DNA from: an uncultured Porphyromonadaceae bacterium
GTDB taxonomy: Bacteria; Bacteroidota; Bacteroidia; Bacteroidales; Muribaculaceae
Direction of reading: 5' to 3'
DNA: 55,611 nucleotides
Assembly: GCA_947643165.1 (NCBI GenBank)
Contig: CANRVB010000015.1
Coordinates: 1 to 55,611 of the forward strand
The notes under the pieces were generated by a model. It had not been told where the DNA came from. It worked only from the letters and a program-made list of their open reading frames with translations, and ran no database searches. A program made the translations under genes and the position numbers. This document shows positions 35,468-44,233 of this stretch, one piece after another; the first letter of the stretch is position 1; each line of letters begins with the position of its first letter.

Positions 35468-37264
35468 ATGAGAGACATGAGGAGACCAATCATAGACAAG
35501 CGCATGGCGATATGCCTCGGGGGCGCGTGGATTCTGATACTGGTGTTTGACGTGGTGTGGAGTGCGGGAACGACATTCCGCGGCATGTCGGCGGTTCAGA
35601 CGTGGCTTAACTCACTGTTACTGGCGCTGTTAGTCAGCCTGCCGTATGTGCTGACCCGGAGGGTGTGGGTACAGGGGGGCATGATGGTGGTCACGGGGTT
35701 GCTACTGGAGGCCAACCTGATGTACTGCCGTACTTACAACGCTGCGATACCTGCCGACAACTACCTGTTTGCCAGCAATTTAACTGACTTCAGAGCGAGC
35801 GTGGCGGACGCGCTGCGCTGGCCGGACCTCGGGCTGGCAGCTGTGATCGTGGCTACGGTATGGATGGCATATTCGGTGCCGAAGGTAAGGGGGCGTTTGC
35901 GGCTGACGGGCTATATGGCTGGTACTGTGTGCGTTGGCGTAGTGTGCTGGTTGGTGACTCTGCCCTACGGGGGTATGAGGAGGCATATAGAGACTCTGAC
36001 GGAGTCGTGCTACTATCTGACCACTCCCCCGGTGCTGTATACGATACCGGGAGTGATACTTGCGGGGTGTAACAGCAGTGATGGTGAGGAACTTACGTCG
36101 GAGATCCGAGAGGAGATTGAGAACTGGATGAAGGAGAAGGAGCGTCAAAGACCATTTATATCGCTCGCTGACAGCACGTTACGGCGTAAAAACCTGGTTG
36201 TGATACTTTGCGAGAGTCTGGAAAGCTGGCCGATAGGTTCAAAAATCGGTGGAATAGAGCTTACTCCGAATCTGAACAGACTGGTCGAGGACACGACTTC
36301 GTTCTATGCCGCGCGGATGCTGACGCAGGTTGCGGCGGGCCGGTCGATAGACGCGCAGTTGCTTTTGAGCGCGGGTATGCTTCCGATGGAGAAGTCGGTG
36401 TATGCGATGAGGTATCCGGAGCGGACGTATCCGTCGCTGGTGAAGGCGATGAGGGGGAAGGGTATGGAGCGGTCGTACATAGTGACGGCGGACAAGCCGA
36501 CGACGTGGAACCAGAGCCGTGTGGCGGCGGCCTTCGGTGTGGACACTTTGCTAACGAGCGGAGACTGGCGGCGGGGTGAGATGATAGGCAATCCGGCAAA
36601 GCTTTCGGACCGGGAGCTCGTAAGGCAGTCGATAGAGAAGATGAGGAGCGGTGAGATATGGCCCGAGGGAGAGCATGCGTTTGTGGAATGGGTGACTTAT
36701 TCGGGGCATAATCCGTTCAGACTTCCGGAGGAGCTGCGGGACAAGGAGCTTGATGGAGTGATACCGTCATCGTGGCCGGGGCGTCTGGCTGACTATGTGA
36801 GGATGGTGCACTATACGGATGGTGCGATAGGCGAGCTGGTGGATTATCTGCGGAGCCGGAGTGACGCTGACAGCACGCTGATACTGATAACGGGTGACCA
36901 TGAGGGTCTGGGAAATGACCGTGGGGCGATGCACAAGTCGTCGGGTGGCCTGGTCGACAATGGGGGATATACGCCGTTTCTGCTGGTGAACTCGCCTGTC
37001 GCAGGGCGGATGGATGCGGAAATGGGACAGATAGACATGTATCCGACGTTGCTGAGTCTTTTAGGTCTGGAGGATTACGGCTGGAAGGGTATGGGTGAGA
37101 ACATACTGGCGGAGAGGCGTGTACCGATAGCTATATCATCGCTGACCATGGAAATGGTCGGCGATACGGCACATGTGCCGTCGGCGGGTATTGAAAATGT
37201 GGTGAAAGCCCGTCATATCAGCGACATAATGATCCGGACGGATGCTCTGAAAGGAATATTCTGA
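35468..37264 (+). CDS. LTA-synthase-family phosphoglycerol transferase-like protein
   Basis: This 598-residue protein has five N-terminal membrane segments (about 13-33, 46-63, 70-86, 121-138, 148-165) followed by an extracytoplasmic sulfatase-fold domain. The metal/substrate blocks are ILCESLESW (about 246-254), GRSIDAQ (about 291-297, in the place of the catalytic-residue loop), VTYSGHNPF and ITGDHEGLGN. Family members move glycerol phosphate or phosphoethanolamine onto envelope polymers. In this Gram-negative setting the acceptor is probably a periplasmic or surface glycan. It is followed 87 bases later by the GH31 gene. Confidence 0.82.
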   Translation: MRDMRRPIIDKRMAICLGGAWILILVFDVVWSAGTTFRGMSAVQTWLNSLLLALLVSLPYVLTRRVWVQGGMMVVTGLLLEANLMYCRTYNAAIPADNYLFASNLTDFRASVADALRWPDLGLAAVIVATVWMAYSVPKVRGRLRLTGYMAGTVCVGVVCWLVTLPYGGMRRHIETLTESCYYLTTPPVLYTIPGVILAGCNSSDGEELTSEIREEIENWMKEKERQRPFISLADSTLRRKNLVVILCESLESWPIGSKIGGIELTPNLNRLVEDTTSFYAARMLTQVAAGRSIDAQLLLSAGMLPMEKSVYAMRYPERTYPSLVKAMRGKGMERSYIVTADKPTTWNQSRVAAAFGVDTLLTSGDWRRGEMIGNPAKLSDRELVRQSIEKMRSGEIWPEGEHAFVEWVTYSGHNPFRLPEELRDKELDGVIPSSWPGRLADYVRMVHYTDGAIGELVDYLRSRSDADSTLILITGDHEGLGNDRGAMHKSSGGLVDNGGYTPFLLVNSPVAGRMDAEMGQIDMYPTLLSLLGLEDYGWKGMGENILAERRVPIAISSLTMEMVGDTAHVPSAGIENVVKARHISDIMIRTDALKGIF

Positions 37265-37269
37265 CAATA

Positions 37270-37315
37270 AAGGGGATATTTCGCAAAGCGGGCACCGGCA
37301 GAAGCATTATCTTTG
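37270..37315 (+). promoter_or_regulatory. Promoter with 18-bp motif, upstream of the first GH31 gene
   Basis: AAGGGGATATTTCGCAAA (37270-37287) is followed by TATCTTTG (37308-37315). The 38-base offset from motif start to -7 box is identical to that at 4000-4045. Confidence 0.55.
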
Positions 37316-37351
37316 CAGATGAAAAATAAACTGATAACAGAAAAAAAGGAT

Positions 37352-39580
37352 ATGAACAGAATATTGACAGCGATAGCGCTAATGGCCGGATGGGCCATGA
37401 CTGCATGGGGTGATAATCCTACAGTGGCGGGGAACAGCCGCATAACGTTTATAACGGACAATCTGGTCAGGCTGGAGTATGCAGAAGACGGAAAGTTTCT
37501 GGATGACTCCACTCTGTTTGCGGTGAACCACACCCCTGCTGCGGGAACTGATGTAAAAACGGAGCGTGAGGGACGGAAGTATATCTTCACTACAAAGGCG
37601 ATGAGGGTGGAATATGACGCTGACGGGATGCCATTCGGCCAGAACAATCTGAAGGTGACATGGATGCAGGATGGCAAGCAGAAGCGCTGGCGACTGTCGG
37701 ATGAGCAGCGCCGCAATCTGCATGGGCCGGTCGTGACTCTTGACGCGGTCGGGGAGCCGATAGAGCGTATGGAGGGCCTGCTGAGCCGCGACGGGTGGTA
37801 TATGATAAACGATACGGGCAAGGATGTAGTGAAGGACGGACGCCTGAACTACCGTGACAGGAAGCATGTGCAGGATCTGTATCTGTTTGTGTATGGCAAG
37901 GACTACAAAAGCGCGCTGAAATCGCTGGGCGCGGTGAGCGGGAAGGTGCCGATGACGCCGAAGTATGTCCACGGTTCGTGGTACTGCCGATGGTGGGCTT
38001 ATACGGCTGATGACTACCGTGAGATAGTAGCGGGATACAAGGAGCATGATTTTCCGATGGATGTGCTGGTATTTGACATGGACTGGCACCGCAAGGATGG
38101 GAAGATAGGAACGGGACACGCCTCGACCCGTGGCTGGACAGGCTACAGCTGGAACAAGGATCTGATACCGGATCCGGAGGGTCTTCTGCAGGAGCTGCGT
38201 TCGCAAAACATATATGTTACGTTAAACGATCATCCGCATGACGGGATCCGTCCGCACGAGGATATGTATGATGCGTTTATAGCGGATCTGGGTGTTGACA
38301 CGGTACTTACAGGGGTTCCGGTTTTTGACGCGGGGAATCCTGAGTACATGCGTGCATTTTTCAAGCATGCCCATGGTGAGAGCGAGCGAATGGGCGTGGC
38401 TTTCTGGTGGCAGGACTGGCAGCAGGACTATGCGTTTCCGATAGTGCGAGGAACGACAACGAAGCATGTGCCGTGGCTGAACAAGCTGTATTATGATGAT
38501 TCGCGTAAGGACAACAAACGCGGCATAGGGTTTGCACGCTGGGGCGGATGGGGTGACCACCGTCATCCGATACAGTTTTCGGGAGATGCAGTAGGCAACT
38601 GGACGATGCTTAATTTTGAGATAGATCTGACGACATCGAGCGGTAACGCGGGGTGTTTTTACTGGGCCCACGACATAGGGGGCTTCTATGATGGTCTGGA
38701 CAAGGAACTTTATACCCGCTGGACGCAATTCGGGTTGCTCAATTCGTCGTTGAGAATCCACTCGGTGACCGGAGAGAATATGGACCGTCGCCCGTGGCTG
38801 TGGGGTGAACGTGAGGAAAACGCGATGCGGCGTGTGTATCATCTCCGGTCGGAGCTGATGCCTTACATATATTCGAGTGTAAGGGAGTGTCATGAGGATA
38901 TGCTACCGCTGAACCGAGGTCTGTATATAGAGTATCCTGATGATGAGGAGTCGTATAAGAGACCGGGGCAGTTCATGTTCGGAGACCTGATACTTGGCGC
39001 TCCGGTAGCCGAGGCCGGCGAGGGCGCAGACATGACAGTAGAGAAGGAGGTTTACTTTCCCGGGGGTCAGGACTGGTACAGTCTGTTCAACGGGAGGCGC
39101 TATGCGGGCGGAAGCACACAGATTGTAAGTACTCCGCTGGAGGAGTCGCCGGTATTTGTGAAAGGTGGCTGGGCGCTTCCGATGCAGCCATACAGCGAGA
39201 GGATGGCATCGACACCGCTCGAAGAGCTGAGGGTGAGATGCTACCCCGGCACACCGGGGTGTGAGAATGTTTACACGCTCTATGAGGATGACGGACTGAC
39301 TGAGGACTATAAGCGCGGCCGCTACGCCAAGACCGCACTGACGTATAGGAAGGATGGGGACGTGACGGAAGTAAGAATAGGCGGGTGTGACGGTGAGTAT
39401 GACGGTCAGCCGCGGAAACGGTCATACCGTGTGGAGCTTCCGGGTGTGAAGACGGCAAGCAGGGTCGAGGTTAACGGCAAGCGAGCCAAATGGCGGTATG
39501 ACGGTGAGATAGACGGGATGGTGATAGAGGTGAGAAGCACTGATATACGTAGACCGGTAAGTGTGAGGGTCAGGGATTGA
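37352..39580 (+). CDS. GH31 family glycoside hydrolase
   Basis: This exported alpha-glycosidase has 742 residues from ATG 37352, with a signal peptide ending near TAWG. An N-terminal beta domain precedes the GH31 barrel. The presumed nucleophile is Asp355 in FWWQDWQQ, and the acid/base candidate is Asp412 in FSGDAVGNW. WHRKDGKIGTG and WAHDIGGFYD are other family landmarks. The C-terminal part is a DUF5110-like beta domain with YEDDGLTEDYKRG. Alpha-glucosidase or alpha-xylosidase activity is likely; the subfamily is not assigned. An upstream TTG at 37313 is in frame but lies inside the -7 box, and 37319 leaves almost no leader. Confidence 0.9.
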   Translation: MNRILTAIALMAGWAMTAWGDNPTVAGNSRITFITDNLVRLEYAEDGKFLDDSTLFAVNHTPAAGTDVKTEREGRKYIFTTKAMRVEYDADGMPFGQNNLKVTWMQDGKQKRWRLSDEQRRNLHGPVVTLDAVGEPIERMEGLLSRDGWYMINDTGKDVVKDGRLNYRDRKHVQDLYLFVYGKDYKSALKSLGAVSGKVPMTPKYVHGSWYCRWWAYTADDYREIVAGYKEHDFPMDVLVFDMDWHRKDGKIGTGHASTRGWTGYSWNKDLIPDPEGLLQELRSQNIYVTLNDHPHDGIRPHEDMYDAFIADLGVDTVLTGVPVFDAGNPEYMRAFFKHAHGESERMGVAFWWQDWQQDYAFPIVRGTTTKHVPWLNKLYYDDSRKDNKRGIGFARWGGWGDHRHPIQFSGDAVGNWTMLNFEIDLTTSSGNAGCFYWAHDIGGFYDGLDKELYTRWTQFGLLNSSLRIHSVTGENMDRRPWLWGEREENAMRRVYHLRSELMPYIYSSVRECHEDMLPLNRGLYIEYPDDEESYKRPGQFMFGDLILGAPVAEAGEGADMTVEKEVYFPGGQDWYSLFNGRRYAGGSTQIVSTPLEESPVFVKGGWALPMQPYSERMASTPLEELRVRCYPGTPGCENVYTLYEDDGLTEDYKRGRYAKTALTYRKDGDVTEVRIGGCDGEYDGQPRKRSYRVELPGVKTASRVEVNGKRAKWRYDGEIDGMVIEVRSTDIRRPVSVRVRD

Positions 39581-39592
39581 CAAGAGGTTGAT

Positions 39593-39627
39593 CTATCGGG
39601 CAGGGCTGATCAGAACCTGCCCGATAG
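39593..39627 (+). terminator. 12-bp hairpin after the first GH31 gene
   Basis: CTATCGGGCAGG (39593-39604) pairs exactly with CCTGCCCGATAG (39616-39627). No T-tract follows, so it may stabilise the mRNA 3' end rather than terminate. The remainder of the 377-base gap (to 39957) is AT-rich and contains a TATATTTG box; no gene is visible in it. Confidence 0.55.
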
Positions 39628-39921
39628 GCCGCTGAGGTCGATTGGTGTGGAGTATAATACAGGAGGCAATAGTATTATTTTACTGCAAATGACATATTGA
39701 ATATGTTGGGATGATTTTTATTTAATTCAATGACTGAATTGACTAAAACGGAGAAACAGTTGGAAACAGGAGGGGATAAACTCAGTTTTTTGTAGAAAAC
39801 GGAGTTATAATCGCAAAAATTTGTACCTCTGGATTCTCTTAATCGTGATTTTTTGTATCAGGTACATGAGAAATCCACTAAAAAAACAGCTTAAATCAGG
39901 CATAATACAAAAACAAATAGC

Positions 39922-39929
39922 TATATTTG
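39922..39929 (+). promoter_or_regulatory. -7 box for rloA
   Basis: TATATTTG lies 29 bases before the rloA ATG. No TTG is seen at -33. Confidence 0.45.
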
Positions 39930-39957
39930 TAAAATAATACCAAATACAGCGCCGAAA

Positions 39958-41112
39958 ATGATATTGGAAATCGCTCTCACCAATTTCTTCTCGCTGAATG
40001 AGAAGGTGACTCTGGACTTGCAGGCTGCAAATCTCCATACAAAAGAAGCCCGTACTCTTGCCGACAACACGTTCTCTGTCGGCAACGAACGTCTGTTGAA
40101 AACAGTTGCCATTTACGGGGCCAACGCCTCCGGCAAAAGCAATATTATCAAAGCTATCAAGGCTTCGGTGGATATGATTTTGCAGTCGCATAATTTCAAC
40201 GAAGGTGATTCATTCGGGTTCAAACCTTTCAAGTTCGGCTCAGCTGATGCACCGAGTGAGTTCTATATTCGTTTTCTATTGGATGGAATTGAGCACGAGT
40301 ATTCGTTTTCCTGCACCCGAAATGAAGTCATTACTGAGAGCCTTTATCATTATCCCAAAGGGCGCAAGGCTTTGATTTTCTCACGCGACGAGCGTAAGGA
40401 AGGAGGTAAAAAAGACAAGTATGAATTTACAACCGTTATCCGTCGTCCGCTCGATGTTGCTAACAACACCTCACGCAAGACACTTTTCATATCCCGCGCA
40501 AGTCAGATGGATCGAGAGAAAGCAAAAGAGGTGTACCGCTGGTTTAATGAGCAGCTTGTGTTCAGCTATCGCGGAAAGACAACTATCGCCATTGACCGTT
40601 TTCTCGGAGATAACAAAGATGCTGTGCTTCGGGTATTGAAGGCTGCCGACAGCGATATTGTTGAATTTTCATTCAAAGACGGAGAATTGACCACGTTCCA
40701 CCGTCGCAATCCGTCATTGCCGTTTGACTTCAATACGGAGGAATCTGAGGGTACTAAAATCCTGTTCAAGATAATGCTGACGGTAATGGATGTTGTTCGG
40801 AATAACAAGGTGATGTTCCTTGATGAAGTTGAAACAAGTCTGCACACACGACTTGTGGAATACCTGATAAATCTGTTCCACACAAGTAAATCAGCGCAGT
40901 TGGTATTCACTACCCACAACACACATCTTCTTGACATGACACGTTTCCGCAAGGATCAGATATTCTTTGTCAACAAACGCGAGGACGGTTCATCCGACTT
41001 ATATTCGCTCTACGACTATAAAGACTTCCGAGAGAAGATGGATTTGGAGAAAGCCTATCTTCAGGGACGTTTTGACGCGGTGCCATACGTTAACGAATTT
41101 GATAAATTCTGA
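39958..41112 (+). CDS. RloA-like AAA ATPase of an RloAB/AbiL-type defence pair
   Basis: This 384-residue SMC/ABC-like AAA-15/21 family ATPase has Walker A GANASGKS (54-61), an ABC-like signature SEGTK (263-267), Walker B VMFLDE (285-290) and the H-loop FTTHNTH (His320). ATPases of this kind act with an RloB/TOPRIM-like partner in abortive-infection modules such as AbiL, and related ones in PARIS and OLD systems. They are thought to sense phage proteins or DNA and release or activate the effector. The rloB-like gene starts one base after its stop codon. The DNA is visibly AT-richer than the flanking GH31 genes, suggesting acquisition. Confidence 0.85.
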   Translation: MILEIALTNFFSLNEKVTLDLQAANLHTKEARTLADNTFSVGNERLLKTVAIYGANASGKSNIIKAIKASVDMILQSHNFNEGDSFGFKPFKFGSADAPSEFYIRFLLDGIEHEYSFSCTRNEVITESLYHYPKGRKALIFSRDERKEGGKKDKYEFTTVIRRPLDVANNTSRKTLFISRASQMDREKAKEVYRWFNEQLVFSYRGKTTIAIDRFLGDNKDAVLRVLKAADSDIVEFSFKDGELTTFHRRNPSLPFDFNTEESEGTKILFKIMLTVMDVVRNNKVMFLDEVETSLHTRLVEYLINLFHTSKSAQLVFTTHNTHLLDMTRFRKDQIFFVNKREDGSSDLYSLYDYKDFREKMDLEKAYLQGRFDAVPYVNEFDKF

Positions 41113-41113
41113 T

Positions 41114-41659
41114 ATGGCACGCAAGGCAAAACAACCGAGAGGAAAGAAGATGAACCAGACGTTCTTCGTATTTTGCGAAGGTAAAACTGAGGCGGCATAC
41201 GTTGACTTGCTACGGCGTAGTTTCCGTGTGCCGATGGAAATTATAGCCCGTGTCAGCGACTCAAACATATCCCAGCCGTATATAGATAGATGCAAAAGAG
41301 AGCGTTTCACCACAAACGAGGATAAGACATTTATCATGTTCGACCTTGATGTGCCGGGGATGCTTGAACGGTTACGCAAAATCAAAGATACAGTATTGCT
41401 GCTCTCCAATCCATGTGTGGAATTTTGGTTTCTGCTTCATTACAGGGATGTTGCCTCAGAGCTTACCTCCGCTGAATGTGTTGCGCGTTTAAGGAAACTT
41501 GATGGGGAATATGCCAAGGGCACGTTCTCCACTCCTATGAAAAAGATGTTGATTGAGAATATTGCTTACGCTACCAATAGAGCGGTGGCAAAAATACCTT
41601 ACTCCAATCCATCATCAACCGTCCATCTGCTGACGAATGAGATACTAAAAAAAATGTGA
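41114..41659 (+). CDS. RloB-like putative TOPRIM effector of the defence pair
   Basis: This 181-residue protein of the RloB family has a TOPRIM-like arrangement: CEGKTE (Glu22 and Glu26) after a hydrophobic strand, and FDLD (Asp77, Asp79) after the next. The family block SNPCVEFWFLLHY (about 98-110) follows. It is probably the toxic nuclease or RNA-targeting effector held in check by the ATPase, as proposed for AbiLii and similar partners. The ATG at 41114 begins one base after the rloA stop, and an upstream in-frame ATG at 40967 is internal to rloA and is not used. Only two genes are present. Confidence 0.83.
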   Translation: MARKAKQPRGKKMNQTFFVFCEGKTEAAYVDLLRRSFRVPMEIIARVSDSNISQPYIDRCKRERFTTNEDKTFIMFDLDVPGMLERLRKIKDTVLLLSNPCVEFWFLLHYRDVASELTSAECVARLRKLDGEYAKGTFSTPMKKMLIENIAYATNRAVAKIPYSNPSSTVHLLTNEILKKM

Positions 41660-41792
41660 GGGAGTAAATTCTCTGACAGGAAAATTGTTGACAATCCAAT
41701 CATACATCATTTATACACGCTAAACAACTAAGTAGAATAGAGCATAGATATTGTTTTAACATATATTAGGCGAGGGAGTGGCCGGGATGGAG

Positions 41793-41800
41793 TAAATTTG
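41793..41800 (+). promoter_or_regulatory. -7 box for the second GH31 gene
   Basis: TAAATTTG matches TAnnTTTG 62 bases before the ATG. GGGAGTGGC occurs on both sides of it (about 41775 and 41818). No -33 TTG is visible. Confidence 0.45.
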
Positions 41801-41861
41801 CATAATCAAGAGGAAGGGAGTGGCTGCCCGCTTTGATTAATAAACCAAAAAGATCACAATT

Positions 41862-44222
41862 ATGAAATTCAGGTATACAGCTTTTTTACTCGTGATGTCG
41901 GTGGCGGTAAATATATCCGCCAGGACGTATCAGAAAACGGATCATGGCGTGAATGCCAGGACAGATCGGATGGATGTGAACGTGGAGTTCTATTCGCCGA
42001 CGATAGTGCGTGTGATGAAGTCGCCAAGCGGTGTGGGTGTGAAAAAGGAGAGTATGTCGGTCATAATGGAGCCAAAACGGACAGCGCTGGCGATTGAGGA
42101 GAGTGGCAATCGCCTGATGATGAGGAGCGACAGCATAGTTGTGTCGCTCGACATGGAGACGGGCAGGGTGCAGTATGCGCGTCGGGACGGAAAGGTGCTG
42201 CTAAAGGAGAAGGATCATGGGACGCAGTTCACACCGGTGGTGTATGGCGGAGAGATTACGTACGAGGTGCGCCAGGCTTTCATGCTTGACGAGGATGAGC
42301 CGATCTACGGTCTGGGGCAGCAGCAGACGGGTCGCATGAACCAACGCAACCAGAAGGTGGTGCTGCGTCAGGAAAACCAGGTGACGTCCATACCTTATAT
42401 CCAGTCGGTAAAGGGGTATGGGGTGTTCTGGGACAATTGTTCGGTAACGACATTCACGGACAATCCTGAAGAGACGGCCTTTGAGTCGGAGACCGGAGGG
42501 TGTTCGGATTATTACTTCATGTATGGCGGAACGGCCGACGGTGTGATCAGGGAGATGCGGGAACTGACGGGCCAGGTGCAGATGAATCCGCTGTGGACGT
42601 ATGGCTTCTGGCAGTCGAAGGAGCGATATAAAAGCCAGAAGGAGCTTGTGGGTGTGGTGAAGAAGTACAGGGAACTTGGTGTGCCTCTTGACGGCATAAT
42701 ACAGGACTGGTGTTACTGGGGGACAGATTATGCGGACTGGAATGGTCTGCGTTTCAATAATCCGGAATATCCGGACCCGCAGCGTATGGTGGATGATGTG
42801 CATGGGCTGAACGCGCATATAGCCATATCGATATGGCCTCAGTTTGGCAAGAATACGGAGGTATACAAGGAGTTTGAGTCGAAGAACATGCTTCTGCCTT
42901 TTGATCTGTGGCCGGATTCGGTGAGGGCGTATGATGCGTTTAATCCGGAGGCAAGAGAGATATATTGGAGGTATCTTGAGAAGAACATCCATTCGCTGGG
43001 GATTGATGCGTGGTGGATGGACGCGACAGAGCCTCAGCTTCATGACAAAGATGAGAAGAAATTTGACACCAAGATATATGGTGGAATGTACCGGAGTGTT
43101 GCGAACGCCTATCCGTTGGCGACGGTAGGTGGAGTGTATGACCGCACCCGAAGCAAATCGGACGGGAAGCGTGTATATATCTTCACCCGGTCGGCGTTTG
43201 CGGGACAGCAACGTTACGGGGCCAATTCGTGGTCGGGAGACATCAATTCGAGCTGGGAGGTACTGCATGCCCAGATACCTGCGGGACTGAACTTCAGCAT
43301 CTGCGGCATACCCTACTGGAATACCGATATAGGCGGGTTCAAGGCGGGACCGTATCCCGACGGTGTGAAGGATCCAAGATTCAAGGAGCTGTATGTGAGA
43401 TGGAACCAGTTTGGCGCATTCACGCCGATGATGCGGTCGCACGGCACATATACACCTCGCGAGATATTTCAGTTCGGAGAGCGCGGGTCGTGGGCATTCG
43501 ATGCCATAGAAAGGTATATAAGGATGAGGTATATGATGCTCCCGTATGCGTATTCAACGGCCTGGAATGTGACAAGCGGCGGCGGATCGTTCATGCGTGC
43601 ACTGTTCATGGACTATCCGGAAGACAAGCAGGTGCATGATATAAACGATGAGTATATGTACGGGCGGTCGCTGCTTGTGGCTCCTGTGACAAGCCCGATG
43701 TATGTGGATGATAACCGGAAGGAAGACTTCAAGACAGTGAAGACAGAGGCGGTGTATCTGCCGGGGAGCGGTGTATGGTATGACTTCTGGACCGGCGAAA
43801 AGCATGAGGGAGGGGTGACTATAGACCGTGAGTGCCCGATAGATATAATGCCAATATATGTGAGGGGCGGAAGCATTCTTCCGATAGGCCCGGATGTGCA
43901 ATATGCAGAGGAAAAGAGATGGGACAATCTTGAGATAAGGATATATCCGGGAGCGGACGGGGAGTTTACGCTCTATGAGGATGAAAATGACAATTACAAC
44001 TATGAAAAGGGCGTGTACAGTGTAATAAATTTCAAATGGGATGACACGAAACGTGAACTTAGCATAGCAGACCGGGAGGGAGAGTTTCCGGGTATGCTAA
44101 AGAAACGTAAGTTCAGAGTGGTGATTGTCGAGAACGGGCGCGGAAGCGGGGACCGTCTGTCGGGTAAAGCCGACAGGGTAATTCCGTATGATGGATCGGC
44201 GGTGAAGGCCAGATTGAAATAG
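41862..44222 (+). CDS. GH31 family glycoside hydrolase (alpha-xylosidase-like)
   Basis: This 786-residue exported enzyme has a signal peptide ending near ISARTYQ and the full GH31 layout: N-terminal beta domain (YGLGQQQTGRMNQRN), a (beta/alpha)8 barrel with nucleophile Asp387 in WWMDATEP and acid/base Asp460 in WSGDINSSW, IGGFKAG, and a C-terminal DUF5110-like domain (LYEDENDNYNYEKG). It resembles Bacteroidales alpha-xylosidase/alpha-glucosidase enzymes. It is not a close copy of the GH31 enzyme at 37352, from which it is separated by the RloAB module. It ends 11 bases from the convergent MATE gene. Confidence 0.92.
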   Translation: MKFRYTAFLLVMSVAVNISARTYQKTDHGVNARTDRMDVNVEFYSPTIVRVMKSPSGVGVKKESMSVIMEPKRTALAIEESGNRLMMRSDSIVVSLDMETGRVQYARRDGKVLLKEKDHGTQFTPVVYGGEITYEVRQAFMLDEDEPIYGLGQQQTGRMNQRNQKVVLRQENQVTSIPYIQSVKGYGVFWDNCSVTTFTDNPEETAFESETGGCSDYYFMYGGTADGVIREMRELTGQVQMNPLWTYGFWQSKERYKSQKELVGVVKKYRELGVPLDGIIQDWCYWGTDYADWNGLRFNNPEYPDPQRMVDDVHGLNAHIAISIWPQFGKNTEVYKEFESKNMLLPFDLWPDSVRAYDAFNPEAREIYWRYLEKNIHSLGIDAWWMDATEPQLHDKDEKKFDTKIYGGMYRSVANAYPLATVGGVYDRTRSKSDGKRVYIFTRSAFAGQQRYGANSWSGDINSSWEVLHAQIPAGLNFSICGIPYWNTDIGGFKAGPYPDGVKDPRFKELYVRWNQFGAFTPMMRSHGTYTPREIFQFGERGSWAFDAIERYIRMRYMMLPYAYSTAWNVTSGGGSFMRALFMDYPEDKQVHDINDEYMYGRSLLVAPVTSPMYVDDNRKEDFKTVKTEAVYLPGSGVWYDFWTGEKHEGGVTIDRECPIDIMPIYVRGGSILPIGPDVQYAEEKRWDNLEIRIYPGADGEFTLYEDENDNYNYEKGVYSVINFKWDDTKRELSIADREGEFPGMLKKRKFRVVIVENGRGSGDRLSGKADRVIPYDGSAVKARLK

Positions 44223-44233
44223 GGCCGCCGTGG

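Noticed and set aside
37313..37351. Upstream TTG or ATG starts for the first GH31 protein
   Set aside because: The TTG lies in the -7 box TATCTTTG, and the ATG at 37319 would leave almost no leader. The ATG at 37352 directly precedes a normal signal peptide.
39581..41861. Larger mobile island around RloAB
   Set aside because: No integrase, transposase, tRNA or flanking direct repeat was found in the bases between the two GH31 genes. Only the two defence genes and AT-rich flanks are visible.
42201..43442. A 413-codon open frame on the minus strand inside the second GH31 gene
   Set aside because: It lies wholly opposite a well-supported GH31 gene, encodes an Arg/His/Ile/Leu-rich sequence with no signal or motif, and arises from the codon bias of the real gene. 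Similar long antisense frames opposite other genes (for example 45523-46740 and 51234-52481) were rejected for the same reason.
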